Source: Akkermansiaceae bacterium
Lineage (GTDB): Bacteria > Verrucomicrobiota > Verrucomicrobiia > Verrucomicrobiales > Akkermansiaceae
Direction: 5' to 3'
Length of the DNA stretch: 64,000 nucleotides
Assembly: GCA_015062005.1 (NCBI GenBank)
Contig: SUVL01000012.1
Coordinates: forward strand, 1 to 64,000
In this document: positions 50,202-60,900 of the stretch, in pieces
How the letters are laid out: the number at the start of each line of letters is the position of its first letter
How positions within the stretch are numbered: the stretch's first letter is position 1
Notes under the pieces: model-generated
Database searches by the model: none
What the model saw: the letters and a program-made list of their open reading frames with translations, nothing else
What the model was told of the DNA's origin: nothing
Translations under genes and position numbers: made by a program

Positions 50202-50230
50202 ATCATAATTTTTTAGTGCTGACAAGTCAA
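50202..50230 (-). promoter_or_regulatory. sigma70-like promoter of the riboswitch/btuB-like operon
   Basis: TTGACT (50230-50225), 17-bp spacer, TATGAT (50207-50202). Confidence 0.65.
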
Positions 50231-50385
50231 AACGCTCACCTTCCGGTGTTCCGTACGGCGGAAAGCGTGTCACCCCTATACATTTTCCTTGCCAAAGCCC
50301 GGGGTAGGGCGTAGAATGTCCCCCGGTGTGCGCTGCGTACCGAAGCGCATGCACTGTGTACCAATTTCAACCACTTCTTACAACA

Positions 50386-51555
50386 ATGATGGATTTCATT
50401 TCAGATTGCGCTGAGTCTCTGTCTCCTTCCCTTACTCTGGCTGTGACCAATAAGGCCAAGGAGATGAAAGCCCGCGGCGAGCAGGTTTATGGCCTGGCTG
50501 GCGGTGAGCCTGATAAGGACACCCCCGAGAACATCAAGAAGGCTGCTATCGAAGCCCTCAACAACGGTGCTACCAAGTACACGCCTTCCGTGGGCCTTCC
50601 CCAGCTTCGTCAGGCTATTTCCGAGAAGCTCAAGCGCGATAACGGTCTGGACTACGGTATCGACCAGATTTGCGTGTGCAGCGGCGCCAAGCCTGCTGTG
50701 TACACGGCTCTGCGTGCTACCATCTCCGCCGGTGATGAGGTGATTATCCCCTCTCCCTACTGGGTGAGCTATCCCTCCATGGTGGAGCTTTGCGGTGGTA
50801 CCCCGGTGTTTGTGGAAACCAAGGCTGAGAACGGCTGGAAGATTACGCCCGAGGAGTTTGAGAATGCCATGACTCCCCGCACCAAGATGATTATCCTCAC
50901 TACTCCGCATAACCCGACCGGCACTGTCTATACGGAGGATGAGCTGCGCGCCCTGGGCCAGATTGCTGTGGACGAGGATATTCTCATCATTGCCGACGAA
51001 ATATACGAGCACCTGGTTTACGATGATACCAAGCACGTTTCCATGGCTTCTCTGAGCGAGGAAATCTACAACCTCACCATCACCATCAACGGCTTCTCCA
51101 AGGGCTACGCCATGACCGGCTGGCGTCTCGGTTACTCCGCCGCCCCGGCTCACATTGCCAAGTACATCAAGCTTATCCAGGATCACACCGCCTCCAACGC
51201 CACGACCTTCTGCCAGTACGGCGCCATCGAGGCCCTGAGCGGTGACCAGAGCTTCATCTCAGACCTTCGCGAGGAATATGACTTCCGCCGCCAGTATGTG
51301 TACAGCCGCCTGACGGCCATGCCCAAGATCAAAGTTGTGGAGCCCAAGGGTGCTTTCTACTTCTTCATCGATACCACAGAGCTTGGCCTGGGCTCCCTCG
51401 ACCTCTGCGAGAAGCTGCTTGACCGCTATAAGGTGGCCGCCGTGCCCGGCATTGCCTTCGGTAATGACAACGCAATCCGCATCTCCTACTGCACCTCTCT
51501 GGATGTGCTCAAAGAGGGCCTGGACCGCCTTGAGGACTTCTGCAAGAAGCACTAA
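50386..51555 (+). CDS. Class I/II pyridoxal-phosphate aminotransferase, aspartate aminotransferase type
   Basis: YGLAGGEPDKDTPENIK...TPHNPTGTVYTEDEL...NGFSKGYAMTGWRLGY; ATG at 50386. Confidence 0.95.
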   Translation: MMDFISDCAESLSPSLTLAVTNKAKEMKARGEQVYGLAGGEPDKDTPENIKKAAIEALNNGATKYTPSVGLPQLRQAISEKLKRDNGLDYGIDQICVCSGAKPAVYTALRATISAGDEVIIPSPYWVSYPSMVELCGGTPVFVETKAENGWKITPEEFENAMTPRTKMIILTTPHNPTGTVYTEDELRALGQIAVDEDILIIADEIYEHLVYDDTKHVSMASLSEEIYNLTITINGFSKGYAMTGWRLGYSAAPAHIAKYIKLIQDHTASNATTFCQYGAIEALSGDQSFISDLREEYDFRRQYVYSRLTAMPKIKVVEPKGAFYFFIDTTELGLGSLDLCEKLLDRYKVAAVPGIAFGNDNAIRISYCTSLDVLKEGLDRLEDFCKKH

Positions 51556-51582
51556 GAAATATTTGTAAAACGGATTTATTCC

Positions 51583-51617
51583 AGCCGGCGCAGTGTTGAT
51601 ACTGCGCCGGCTTTTTA
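51583..51617 (+). terminator. Intrinsic terminator of the aminotransferase gene
   Basis: agccggcgcagt-gttgat-actgcgccggcttttta. Confidence 0.85.
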
Positions 51618-51644
51618 ATCTCTCCGGAGGACCGGACACACAAA

Positions 51645-51678
51645 ACCGCCTGCAATCGGCGAAGCGATTGCAGGCGGT
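51645..51678 (-). terminator. Intrinsic terminator of pflB
   Basis: accgcctgcaatcg-gcgaag... cgattgcaggcggt with TTTT on minus strand. Confidence 0.8.
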
Positions 51679-51704
51679 ATAATCAGGTTAAATCCTGTTC
51701 AGCT

Positions 51705-53969
51705 TCAGCGCGTGTGGAAGGTACGGCTGATTACTTCGCGCTGCTGCTCGGGGGTGAGCTTGATGAAGTTCACAGCGTAGCCGGACACGCGGATGGTGAG
51801 CTGGGGATACTTCTCCGGGTGCTCCATGGCATCCATGAGGGTTTCGCGCTCCAGCACGTTCACGTTGATGTGGTGGCCGGTGGCGGCGAAGTAGGCATCC
51901 AGCAGGGAGACCAGCTTGGTTTCGCGCTCGGCCTCGTCCTTACCCAGTGCACCGGGCACGATGGAGAAGGTGTAGGAGATGCCGTCCTGGCTGTCGTCGT
52001 AGTTGAGCTTGGCCACGGAGAGCATGGAAGCCACAGCGCCGTTCTTGTCGCGGCCGTGCATGGGGTTGGCACCCGGGGCAAAGGGCTCGCCGGCGCGGCG
52101 GCCGTCGGGCGTGTTGCCGGTCTTCTTGCCGTACACCACGTTGGAGGTGATGGTGAGCACAGACTGGGTGGGCATGGAGTCGCGGTAGGTGTGCAGCTTG
52201 CGCAGCTTGTTCATGAAGTTCGTGACCAGAGCCTCGGCGATTTCGTCCACGCGCGGGTCGTTGTTGCCGTAGCAGGGGAACTCACCTTCGGTCTCGAAGT
52301 CGGTGATGAGGCCTTCCTCGTTGCGGATGCACTTGACCTTGGCGTACTTGATGGCAGACAGGGAGTCAGCCGCCACGGAGAGGCCGGCGATACCGGCAGC
52401 CATGGTGCGGAGAATCTCCGGGTCGTGCAGAGCCATCTCGATGCGCTCGTAGCAGTACTTGTCGTGCATGTAGTGGATGATGTTGAGCGCGTCGATGTAG
52501 GTCTTGGCGAGCCAGTCCTGCATGTTGTCGAAAAGCTCCATCACCTTGTCGTACTCAAGGTACTCGCCCTCGTAACGCGGGGCGGGCGGGGTCACCTGCT
52601 TGCCCTTCACTTCGTCCATACCGCCGTTGAGCGAGTAGAGAAGGCACTTGGCCAGGTTGGCGCGGGCGCCGAAGAACTGCATCTGCTTGCCGATGCGCAT
52701 GGCGGACACGCAGCAGGCAATGCCGTAGTCATCGCCCCAGTACGGGCGCATCAGGTCGTCGTTCTCATACTGCACGGAGGAGGTCTCGATGGAAACCTTG
52801 GCACAGTACTTCTTGAAGCCTTCCGGCAGGGCGGTGGACCACAGCACGGTCAGGTTCGGCTCCGGGGCCGGCCCCAGGTTGTACAGGGTCTGCAGCATGC
52901 GGAAGGAGCTGCGGGTCACCAGCGTGCGGCCGTCTTCGCCCATACCGCCGATGGATTCGGTCACCCAGGTGGGGTCGCCGGAGAACAGGCTGTTGTACTC
53001 GGGCGTGCGGATGAAGCGCACCATGCGCAGCTTCATCACGAACTGGTCCATCAGTTCCTGAATCTCGGATTCGGTGATGGTGCCGTTGGCCAGGTCGCGC
53101 TCGAAGTAGATATCCAGGAAGGTGGAGACTCGGCCCAGGGACATGGCGGCGCCGTTCTGTTCCTTCACGGCGGCCAGGTAGCCCAGGTAGGTCCACTGCA
53201 CGGCCTCGCGGGAGTTGGTGGCCGGGCGGCTCAGGTCGCAGCCGTAGCTCTGGCCCATCTCTGCCAGTTCGGCCAGGGCGCGAATCTGTTCGTTCATTTC
53301 CTCGCGCAGGCGGATGGTGGCATCCGTCATCACACCGGCTTCACGATCCTTCAAATCTTTGCGGCGGGCGGCAATGAGCTTGTCTGTGCCGTACAGGGCC
53401 ACGCGGCGGTAGTCGCCGATGATGCGGCCGCGGCCGTAGGCATCCGGCAGACCGGTGATGATACCGGCGGAACGGGCGGCGCGGATGTCACTGGTGTAGG
53501 CATCGAACACGCCTTCGTTGTGCGTCTTGCGGATGCGGCCGAAGAATTCGGCGGTGTGCGGGCACATTTTCAGCCCGTAGGATTCCAGAGCCTTCTGGGC
53601 CATGCGCAGACCACCAAAGGGCATGAGCGCGCGCTTCAGCGGCGCATCCGTCTGCAGACCTACAATCTTCTCACGAGCCTGGTCGATGTAACCGGGAGCA
53701 TGGGAAACGATGGTGGAAACCACCTCGGTGTCGGCGTCAAGCAGGCCGCCGGCGTCAATCTCCTTCTTCATGAGGTCTTTTACCTCATCCCACAGTGCTG
53801 TTGTGTCTTCTGTAGGCCCTGCAAGGAAATCGCCCTCGCCGGTGTAGGGGGTATAGTTCAGCTGAATGAAATCACGGACGTTGATGGACTCGGTCCATAC
53901 GCCTGTTTTGAAGCCCTGCCAGGGAGCTACCTGGCAGCCGCAATCCTGAGGTGTTGCTGTGTCTGTCAT
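51705..53969 (-). CDS. pflB: Formate C-acetyltransferase (pyruvate formate-lyase)
   Basis: Glycyl-radical motif [12 protein letters not shown], active-site CC in [38 protein letters not shown]; start at 53969. Confidence 0.96.
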   Translation of the reverse strand: MTDTATPQDCGCQVAPWQGFKTGVWTESINVRDFIQLNYTPYTGEGDFLAGPTEDTTALWDEVKDLMKKEIDAGGLLDADTEVVSTIVSHAPGYIDQAREKIVGLQTDAPLKRALMPFGGLRMAQKALESYGLKMCPHTAEFFGRIRKTHNEGVFDAYTSDIRAARSAGIITGLPDAYGRGRIIGDYRRVALYGTDKLIAARRKDLKDREAGVMTDATIRLREEMNEQIRALAELAEMGQSYGCDLSRPATNSREAVQWTYLGYLAAVKEQNGAAMSLGRVSTFLDIYFERDLANGTITESEIQELMDQFVMKLRMVRFIRTPEYNSLFSGDPTWVTESIGGMGEDGRTLVTRSSFRMLQTLYNLGPAPEPNLTVLWSTALPEGFKKYCAKVSIETSSVQYENDDLMRPYWGDDYGIACCVSAMRIGKQMQFFGARANLAKCLLYSLNGGMDEVKGKQVTPPAPRYEGEYLEYDKVMELFDNMQDWLAKTYIDALNIIHYMHDKYCYERIEMALHDPEILRTMAAGIAGLSVAADSLSAIKYAKVKCIRNEEGLITDFETEGEFPCYGNNDPRVDEIAEALVTNFMNKLRKLHTYRDSMPTQSVLTITSNVVYGKKTGNTPDGRRAGEPFAPGANPMHGRDKNGAVASMLSVAKLNYDDSQDGISYTFSIVPGALGKDEAERETKLVSLLDAYFAATGHHINVNVLERETLMDAMEHPEKYPQLTIRVSGYAVNFIKLTPEQQREVISRTFHTR

Positions 53970-54128
53970 AAAAATAGCTTGGTTTGGAGTTGTTCTTTCG
54001 CCGGGAGGGTCTCCCCGCCTCTCCACCAACGTGGGTATTCTAACTCCCACAGGTGGATTAGTCAAGATGCTTTCCTCGGAATTTTCAATGATTCTATGCA
54101 AATCCGTCTTTCTATCTGAATGCTTATC

Positions 54129-54177
54129 TGGAATTATTCTAATGGAATGACAGATTTTGTCAAGTAGAATCATTCTA
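54129..54177 (-). promoter_or_regulatory. pflB promoter with two Fur/PerR-like palindromes
   Basis: Minus strand TTGACA (54163-54158), 16-bp spacer, TAGAAT (54141-54136); tagaatcattcta at 54165-54177 and tggaattattcta at 54129-54141. Confidence 0.6.
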
Positions 54178-54201
54178 AAAAATGAATTAGGTATAAAAAG
54201 T

Positions 54202-54224
54202 GGCGCTGCCGTGTGGGCAGCGCC
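54202..54224 (-). terminator. Intrinsic terminator of the M3 peptidase gene
   Basis: ggcgctgcc-gtgtg-ggcagcgcc, TTTTT follows on minus strand. Confidence 0.8.
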
Positions 54225-54243
54225 TTGATAATGGAGTCTGGTT

Positions 54244-56451
54244 TTATTTGCAGAGCCCCTGCACCTGGAGGAGGGCATCAGGGTTGGGGTCGCGTCCCAT
54301 GAAGTTGCGGTAGATTTCCGCTGCGGACTGGCTGTCGCCCTTGGAAAGGATTTCGTTGCGGAAATCCGAACCGGTTTTGCGGTTCATCACGCCTTCATTG
54401 CGGAAACGGGTGTAGGCGTCGGCCGCGAGGACTTCGGCCCACTTGTAGGAGTAGTAGCCGGCGCAGTAACCACCGGTGATGCAGTGGCGCAGGGTTCGCA
54501 TGATGGAGTTGCCGGGCACAGTGTAGGCAATCTGCCAGTTGCTGAGCAGTTCGCGGGTGGCGGAATCCAGGTTTTTGCCCTTGAACTTCTCATCGTAGAA
54601 CATGTGCATTTCGAGGTCGAGCTTGGCGATGCAGAGCTGGCCCATGTTGCTGGTGGCGGGCATGAAGAAGCGGCTGGCTTTGAGCTTGGCAGCCAGCTCC
54701 TCGGGCATGAGCTTGCCTTCCTTGTAGTGGTATCCGAAAGAGGCGATGCCTTCGGGTTCCCATGCCCAGTTTTCGCAAATCTGGCTGGGGAGCTCCACGA
54801 AGTCCCAGGCCACGCCGGTACCGGCGTGGGCCTCCAGCTCAGTGTTGCTGAGCATGCAGTGCATCATGTGCCCGAATTCGTGGAAGAGCACCACGGCATC
54901 GCGGTGGCTGAACAGGGCGGGAGCATCGCCACTGGCAGGGGTCATGTTGCCCACCAGTGCAGCCAGGTGCGGAGCCCGGGGCGCCCCGTTCTCACCGGAT
55001 TTACCATAGCCCAGGGGCATGACCCAGGCACCCTCGCGCTTCATGCTGCGGGGGAAAAGGTCCATGTAGAACGAGCCCAGGTGCTGGCCGGTGCGGTCAT
55101 CGGTCACGGCATAGACCTTGACCTCCGGGTGCCAGGTTTCGATGCCGCCCGGCGAAATCTTTTCGCCGGGCTTCACGCACTGGGTAGGCAGCTCAGTGAA
55201 GGAGATACCGTACAGGTTTGAGAAAATATCGAAAATGCCGTTTACCAGGCGCTGGCTCTCCAGATAGGGGCGGACACTGTCGGCATCAAAATCGAACATT
55301 TCTTCTGCCATTTCCCGCAGGTAGAAGCTGCGGTCCCAGGGATTCAGCGCGGTGGTCACACGGCCGGTGCGGTTGGTGACAAAGTTCAGCACTTGGGCGC
55401 ACTCTGCATCGAAGGCTGGTTTTACCTTCTGCATCATGTCGTCAACAAACTTCAGGGCGTTATCCCCGCTGCCCACCATGCGCCGATGGGTGGTCAGATC
55501 TGCAAAGGTCTTGAAGCCCAGCAGACCGGCCAGTTCACGGCGCAGCTCCATGATGCGGGCCACGATGGGGGCGTTGTCATACTGCCCCGTGCCGATGGTG
55601 CGGGTGCCCTCCCAGCACGCCTTGCGGGTGGCCTCCACCGAGCAGTGGCGCAGTACTTCGTATGCGCTGGAAGCCTGCAAGCTGATGCGCCAGGTTGGTG
55701 CGGTATCATCACCATGCACACGCTTGCGGGCATCTTCGCGGGCTTTGTCCATCCAGGCCGCGCTCATGCCGGCAAGCTGGGCGGGGTCTGTGATAATGAG
55801 TTCCCAAGCTTCGGTGGAATCCTGCACGTTTTTGCCGAACTCCAGTTCCAGCATGGACATCTCGTCCTCAATCTCCTTTTTGCGGGCTTTCTGTTCGGGG
55901 CTCAGGTCGGCGCCCTGGTCGTGGAAGTTCTGGATGACCTGTTGCACATAGCGCTGCTTTGCAGAAGAAAGCTCCTTCACCCAGGGCTGGGATGCCGCAT
56001 GGCGCAGAACTGCCCAGAGCTTGTCATTCGCCAGCACCTCGGCCGCCAGGTTGTTCCACTGGGGTATCAGCTCTTCCTGCACCTGGCGCAGCCCCTCACT
56101 GTCGGCCACGGTTCTGAGGTGGTAGATGCGGTTCTGTACTTTTTCAAGTTCGTCCTCGGCGTGGGAAAGAGCCAGAAACGTGTTTTCAAAGGTGGCTTCC
56201 TCCGGTTTAATGTCGCTGATGGCTTGTAGGCGGTGGCGAGCCATCACCATGGCGGCGGCGGAGTCAGTGCGGGCTTGTTCCGGGGTCAGCTTTGACCAGT
56301 CCGGGTACATGCTCTTATCGAAAAATGGGTGCTCACCAGCTTGAATGGCCTGCTGCACAGCCCGCACCTCGGCCGGTGCGTCCTGTGCGAAGCTCTGGGG
56401 CGCGCCAAGCAGGGCGCAAAGTGCAGTTGTGATGATGGCCAGGGTTCTCAT
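54244..56451 (-). CDS. M3-family oligopeptidase (oligopeptidase A/Dcp-like), signal peptide
   Basis: Zinc motif [15 protein letters not shown]-terminal signal sequence. Confidence 0.93.
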   Translation of the reverse strand: MRTLAIITTALCALLGAPQSFAQDAPAEVRAVQQAIQAGEHPFFDKSMYPDWSKLTPEQARTDSAAAMVMARHRLQAISDIKPEEATFENTFLALSHAEDELEKVQNRIYHLRTVADSEGLRQVQEELIPQWNNLAAEVLANDKLWAVLRHAASQPWVKELSSAKQRYVQQVIQNFHDQGADLSPEQKARKKEIEDEMSMLELEFGKNVQDSTEAWELIITDPAQLAGMSAAWMDKAREDARKRVHGDDTAPTWRISLQASSAYEVLRHCSVEATRKACWEGTRTIGTGQYDNAPIVARIMELRRELAGLLGFKTFADLTTHRRMVGSGDNALKFVDDMMQKVKPAFDAECAQVLNFVTNRTGRVTTALNPWDRSFYLREMAEEMFDFDADSVRPYLESQRLVNGIFDIFSNLYGISFTELPTQCVKPGEKISPGGIETWHPEVKVYAVTDDRTGQHLGSFYMDLFPRSMKREGAWVMPLGYGKSGENGAPRAPHLAALVGNMTPASGDAPALFSHRDAVVLFHEFGHMMHCMLSNTELEAHAGTGVAWDFVELPSQICENWAWEPEGIASFGYHYKEGKLMPEELAAKLKASRFFMPATSNMGQLCIAKLDLEMHMFYDEKFKGKNLDSATRELLSNWQIAYTVPGNSIMRTLRHCITGGYCAGYYSYKWAEVLAADAYTRFRNEGVMNRKTGSDFRNEILSKGDSQSAAEIYRNFMGRDPNPDALLQVQGLCK

Positions 56452-56520
56452 GTCTGCCCATTGGTACGCATGTGCGCGCGAAAATCTTTCAGGAAAACTT
56501 AAGTGTTTCGGAAAGACTTG

Positions 56521-57927
56521 TTAAAGGGCGGGTGCCAGCAGGCGGAAGCAGTTGGATAGCAAACGGATAGGATAAGGAGCTTTATACCAGTGGGCCGGGG
56601 TGAGCTGGACAGCTTGTGCCATATCCTGCTCCAGCATGGTGGCCACAGCCGCCGTGGCGGCGGTATCCTCCATGAGAAGGGTGAGTTCAAAATTAAGCCG
56701 CAAGGAGCGGGCATCCAAATTGGCGGTGCCGATGCAGCATTTACCGGAATCTGCCACACAAACCTTCTCATGCAGAAAGCCAGGCGTGTAGGCCAGAAGC
56801 TGCACTCCTGCTGCCAGCATGGGAGGGATAAAGGTGCGCATGGCAAGCCCGGCCGCCAGGTTATCGCTGTGCTGGGGCAGCAGGAGGCGCACATCCACTC
56901 CGCGCAGTGCGGCTGCGCACAAGGCTGCCTGCACTGCTTCTGTCGGCACAAAGTAGGGTGAGGCCAGCCAGAAGCGTTCGCGGGCGCTTGCGGCCATTTC
57001 CAGCAGGGTGAGCTGCCATGCATTCATGGGGCCGTCTTCCGGGCCGCTGGGTACCAGTTGGCAGGTGTGAGCACCGGCTCTGGGACATGTGGTGGATAAG
57101 TGGTTGATGTTCTGCCCCGTGGCTCGTTTCCAGTCATCGGCAAAACTCAGTGCACACTGGCTGACGATGGGCCCTCGCAGTCTCAGAAACGTATCTCGCC
57201 AATACGGCGCCAGGGGGCGCTGTGTGTATTCCATTCCTATGTTGAGGCTGCCCAGATAGGCTGATTCACCATCGATGACAACCAGCTTGCGGTGATTACG
57301 GTAGTTGAGCCGCAGGATGGAGCTCAGCCAGAATCGGCGACCATTCACAGAGCTGACATGCACTCCGGAGCGGCGCAGGTGCCGCAGGTACCCGGCCGGA
57401 AGTTTGTGAGAGCCCACTTCATCGTAGATGACGTAGACCTGGACCCCGGCGCGTGCTCGTTCTTCCAGCACCTGTCTCAGGGCGGTTCCCACCAGGTCAT
57501 TGCGTATGATGAAGAATTCAACCAGAATGGAACGCCGTGCTTCGCGGATGGCGGTCAGCATGTTCCGGTAGGTGTCGTTCCCATCGCGTAGGATATCAAT
57601 TTCATTGCCGGTGCAGGGGGGGAATCCAGTGGAGCGGGTCAGCGCCCTGGCCAGTTCAGAATTGCCGCTTGTGCTGGCTCCCTGTGATTTCAGAAAGGCC
57701 TGGATGCTCTCCCTGCTGTGGCGGCTGGTGGTGTGGCGGTGAATACGGGCTGCCCCCAGGATGAGATAGAGGGGGATGGCAATAATCGGGAGTAGCAGAA
57801 GTCCCAGCAGCCAGGCTATCGTGCCTTGCGGGGAATGCGGGCGGTTCAGGGCGTGCAGCGCAAAGACCGCACCGGCCAGGTGCAGCGCGCTTAGTAATAT
57901 GCTGGATAACTGCGACAGAGCCTCCAT
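56521..57927 (-). CDS. Cardiolipin synthase / phospholipase D family protein
   Basis: Two N-terminal TM segments; HRKLVVIDGESAYLGSLNIG and HEKVCVADSGKCCIGTANLDARS HKD motifs. Confidence 0.93.
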   Translation of the reverse strand: MEALSQLSSILLSALHLAGAVFALHALNRPHSPQGTIAWLLGLLLLPIIAIPLYLILGAARIHRHTTSRHSRESIQAFLKSQGASTSGNSELARALTRSTGFPPCTGNEIDILRDGNDTYRNMLTAIREARRSILVEFFIIRNDLVGTALRQVLEERARAGVQVYVIYDEVGSHKLPAGYLRHLRRSGVHVSSVNGRRFWLSSILRLNYRNHRKLVVIDGESAYLGSLNIGMEYTQRPLAPYWRDTFLRLRGPIVSQCALSFADDWKRATGQNINHLSTTCPRAGAHTCQLVPSGPEDGPMNAWQLTLLEMAASARERFWLASPYFVPTEAVQAALCAAALRGVDVRLLLPQHSDNLAAGLAMRTFIPPMLAAGVQLLAYTPGFLHEKVCVADSGKCCIGTANLDARSLRLNFELTLLMEDTAATAAVATMLEQDMAQAVQLTPAHWYKAPYPIRLLSNCFRLLAPAL

Positions 57928-57929
57928 GA

Positions 57930-60900
57930 TTATTCCGTCTTGAGCTCCTTTTCTTTCTGCGGTTCCGGGCTCAGGCTGTTATCTGTCGCTTTTAACTTCT
58001 TGCTCAGCCCGAATTCCCATTGGGGAGAGATGAGGTCGCCGTATAGGTTGATGTCAATGAGGAAGTCAGAAAGAATGGTAACGGGGGAAATCAGCACGGT
58101 CGGCACGCTGGAAATCTTTGGCCACAGGTCACCCGTGAGGGTGAGCTTGTCCAGGTCTATATCCAGCTGGACGCCTACGTTCAGGTTGTAGCCTTTTGCT
58201 TTCATATCGCGGCTGATGAGGTGGCCGTTGCTGATATCAAACCGTGCAAAGGCTTCATCGATGCCGTAGCGCAGGAAATGGTTGGCAAAGGGAACTTTGT
58301 AGGCTGAATCCTGCATGGTGTCGATAGCGCTGCTGCCGGTATCGAACAGGGCGCGGATTACCTTATCTGCCCAGGAGGGCGGGGCATCCTCTTGTTTCAG
58401 GTTCACGCTCTGCTGCAATTTGGCAAGGTTGCCCGGCATGTCGGAGAGCAGGGCCCCGATGGGGCGGAAGAGGCCAATCTGCATCAGGTCCCCATCCTTC
58501 AGATGAACCTGTCCGTAGCCCCGCACGTCCTCCAATTCAGGTTTCGCTGCCTGGAAGCGGATGTACCCATTGCAGATTGCCGGTGTAAAATCTGTCCCGT
58601 ATGAGGCAACAATGTCTTTGAGATCCATATTGCTGGCGTTGAAATAGCCATCCAGCGTGGTGTGCTTGCCGGAGAATCCGATGCGCAAGGCACCCGCTAT
58701 CGAACCTCCCCAGCATTGGGCGTTCATGCGGTCGAGATAGACATCCACATCGCTGATATTGATGAATCCGCTGAAATTGGTAAAGGGAATCGTGGTGCCC
58801 AGGAATTGGAAGCCGGCGCCGGTGGCCGCTTCTGCATGAATGAGCCCCTGCATGGGGACATCACAGTTCCTCGAGAGCGGGAAAATGCAGTAGTCCGTCC
58901 GGATATCCACTGGATCTTTCAGGATGATATCCTCCAGGAAATGCTGAATGGGGGCATAATACATGCCGATGGAGTAGGCCGGGTAGCAATTGCCCTTCAG
59001 CTTGTGCAGGGAGATGGTGTTATTTTCGATGTTGAAGCGTACAGCTTCGCCCGTAATCCTGCTGGTGGCAGCTCCCTTTTTGAACCCCATGCGCTTGAGC
59101 CAGGGCTTGTTGTCGTACAGCAGGTCCGGGTTGTTCAGGTTGATTCGCAGACGCTCGGGCAGGGGATTCCCCTTTTCGTCCACGCAGTCCATCTGCACCA
59201 GGACTTCTACGCCGCATTTTCCTTCCTTGATTTTGCTGTAGGGATTGGGACTCAAGTCAGTGCGCAGGTATTCCTCCCCGGTGGGGTTGCCCCGGGTATC
59301 TTCCTTATCGCGAATGGCCCCCAGCAGGAATTCCATGTTATACAACTCGGCATCGCAGAGGGCATGCACATAGATGCCCTTGTCATAGCGAATGGTCGTG
59401 TTGATGTTTTTGATAACATTGCGGGTCACTCCCGGGGTGCAGCGGAAATCGCGCATAATCCAATGCGCATCTGCATTATCAATGAGCGCGTTGATGATAT
59501 TGACCGGAATGGTGTTTGTGCCCGTGATGTTGCATTCTTTCAGGGGATTGCCGGTTACATGCACCATTGCCTCTCCGTGCTCATGGGTGATTAGGGCATC
59601 GGCTCTGTATTGCATGCAGCCGTCTGGATCCGTCTTGAAATCACCGCGGACCTCAAGCGCAATCGGTATCTCCATCCCCTTGTGGACGTGGACGTTGTGG
59701 CACACGCGCTCCAGCCTGGGAACCAGGATGGCGTAATGGCACTCTTCCAGTGCTCCGGTTGTGGTGTTGACAGTTGCGTCGCCTTCTGCCTCTATCAACC
59801 CCGGCAACTTGAGCTCAGCCAGTGGCTCACCGCCCCAGATGGGCGCGAATGCCGCCGCCGGGATTCTCAGGCTCACTTCATCTAGTTTGAGACGGTCATT
59901 GTTCAGGAGCGTTGCCGCCCCCTGTATGTTGAGCTGTTCTGCCCCGATGGTGCTTGCTATTTCTGCCGTCAGAGTATCTGGCCCAGTATTGTTGACCCGG
60001 ACCTTGGTGTCGGAAGCGACGAAGTCGGCTCCATGACGGATCTCCTTCACATCAGCAATGATGTTGGTGCCCTTCTGCATGTTTTTCCACGCATCGGCCA
60101 GGTTAAGACCCTCGGGAATATTGGCATCCAGATAAATCTCTTTCACCCTGGTATCGGCGTGAGCAAAGCTGTCCGCGTTGAGCTTGAGGGCGATGCTGCC
60201 TGAACGCAGGCTTTCGGTGATATTGTCGAATCTCATGCCCAGGTTACCCAGTGCCGCAGTGGAATGCAGTTTTTCCAGCCTGGTAGTCTGGTACTGTGCC
60301 GTGGTGGCACTGGCGCGAAGCTCTGCTTGCTGAATATTCAACTGACTTAAATCTGCCGGTGTGTAGAGCCCTTGTAATTTCACGTTGAGCAGCAGATCTT
60401 CCGCATCCATGTCCTGCCCGGGGGCGTTGGCCGTGCCCAGCAGGGCATCCAGTTGGATGGATTCAGCTGTGATGGCCTCGTTGTTGTATCCTATGCCGTG
60501 AACCTTGAGCGTGATGGCCGGGTTCTGCAGGTCCGTGCCCATGACGTGGGTTTTGCCCGTGTTGAGCTGGAGGCTGCACGCCTGGAGGGAAGGAATCAGA
60601 TCTTCAAACCGGGTTTTGCCGGAAACAAAGGGCTCCAGGCTCATTTCCCCCCTTGCATGAATACTGATATTATCTTCAAAATCAATACCCTGCGGGAGAA
60701 TTAACTTGTCGTTGCCGCTTAAATCCCGTACCAGGGCGAGCATTATTTCATCCGGCAGGGAAAGGTTGATTTCCGCATGTCCGGATTCGCCTTCTGCCCT
60801 GGCAGTGGCGCTTATTTGTCCCTGTTCATGCTGTAGTTTGAAAGAGTCCAGATTGAACCTTCCATCCTGCAGGAAGAAGGAGAGGTACAGCTGCTCCACC

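Noticed and set aside
51714-54119. 801-aa + strand ORF
   Set aside because: Antisense shadow of pflB; no domain signature
53970-54278. N-terminal extension of PflB to 54278
   Set aside because: The extension covers the predicted promoter and terminator region and has no PFL similarity; ATG at 53969 fits
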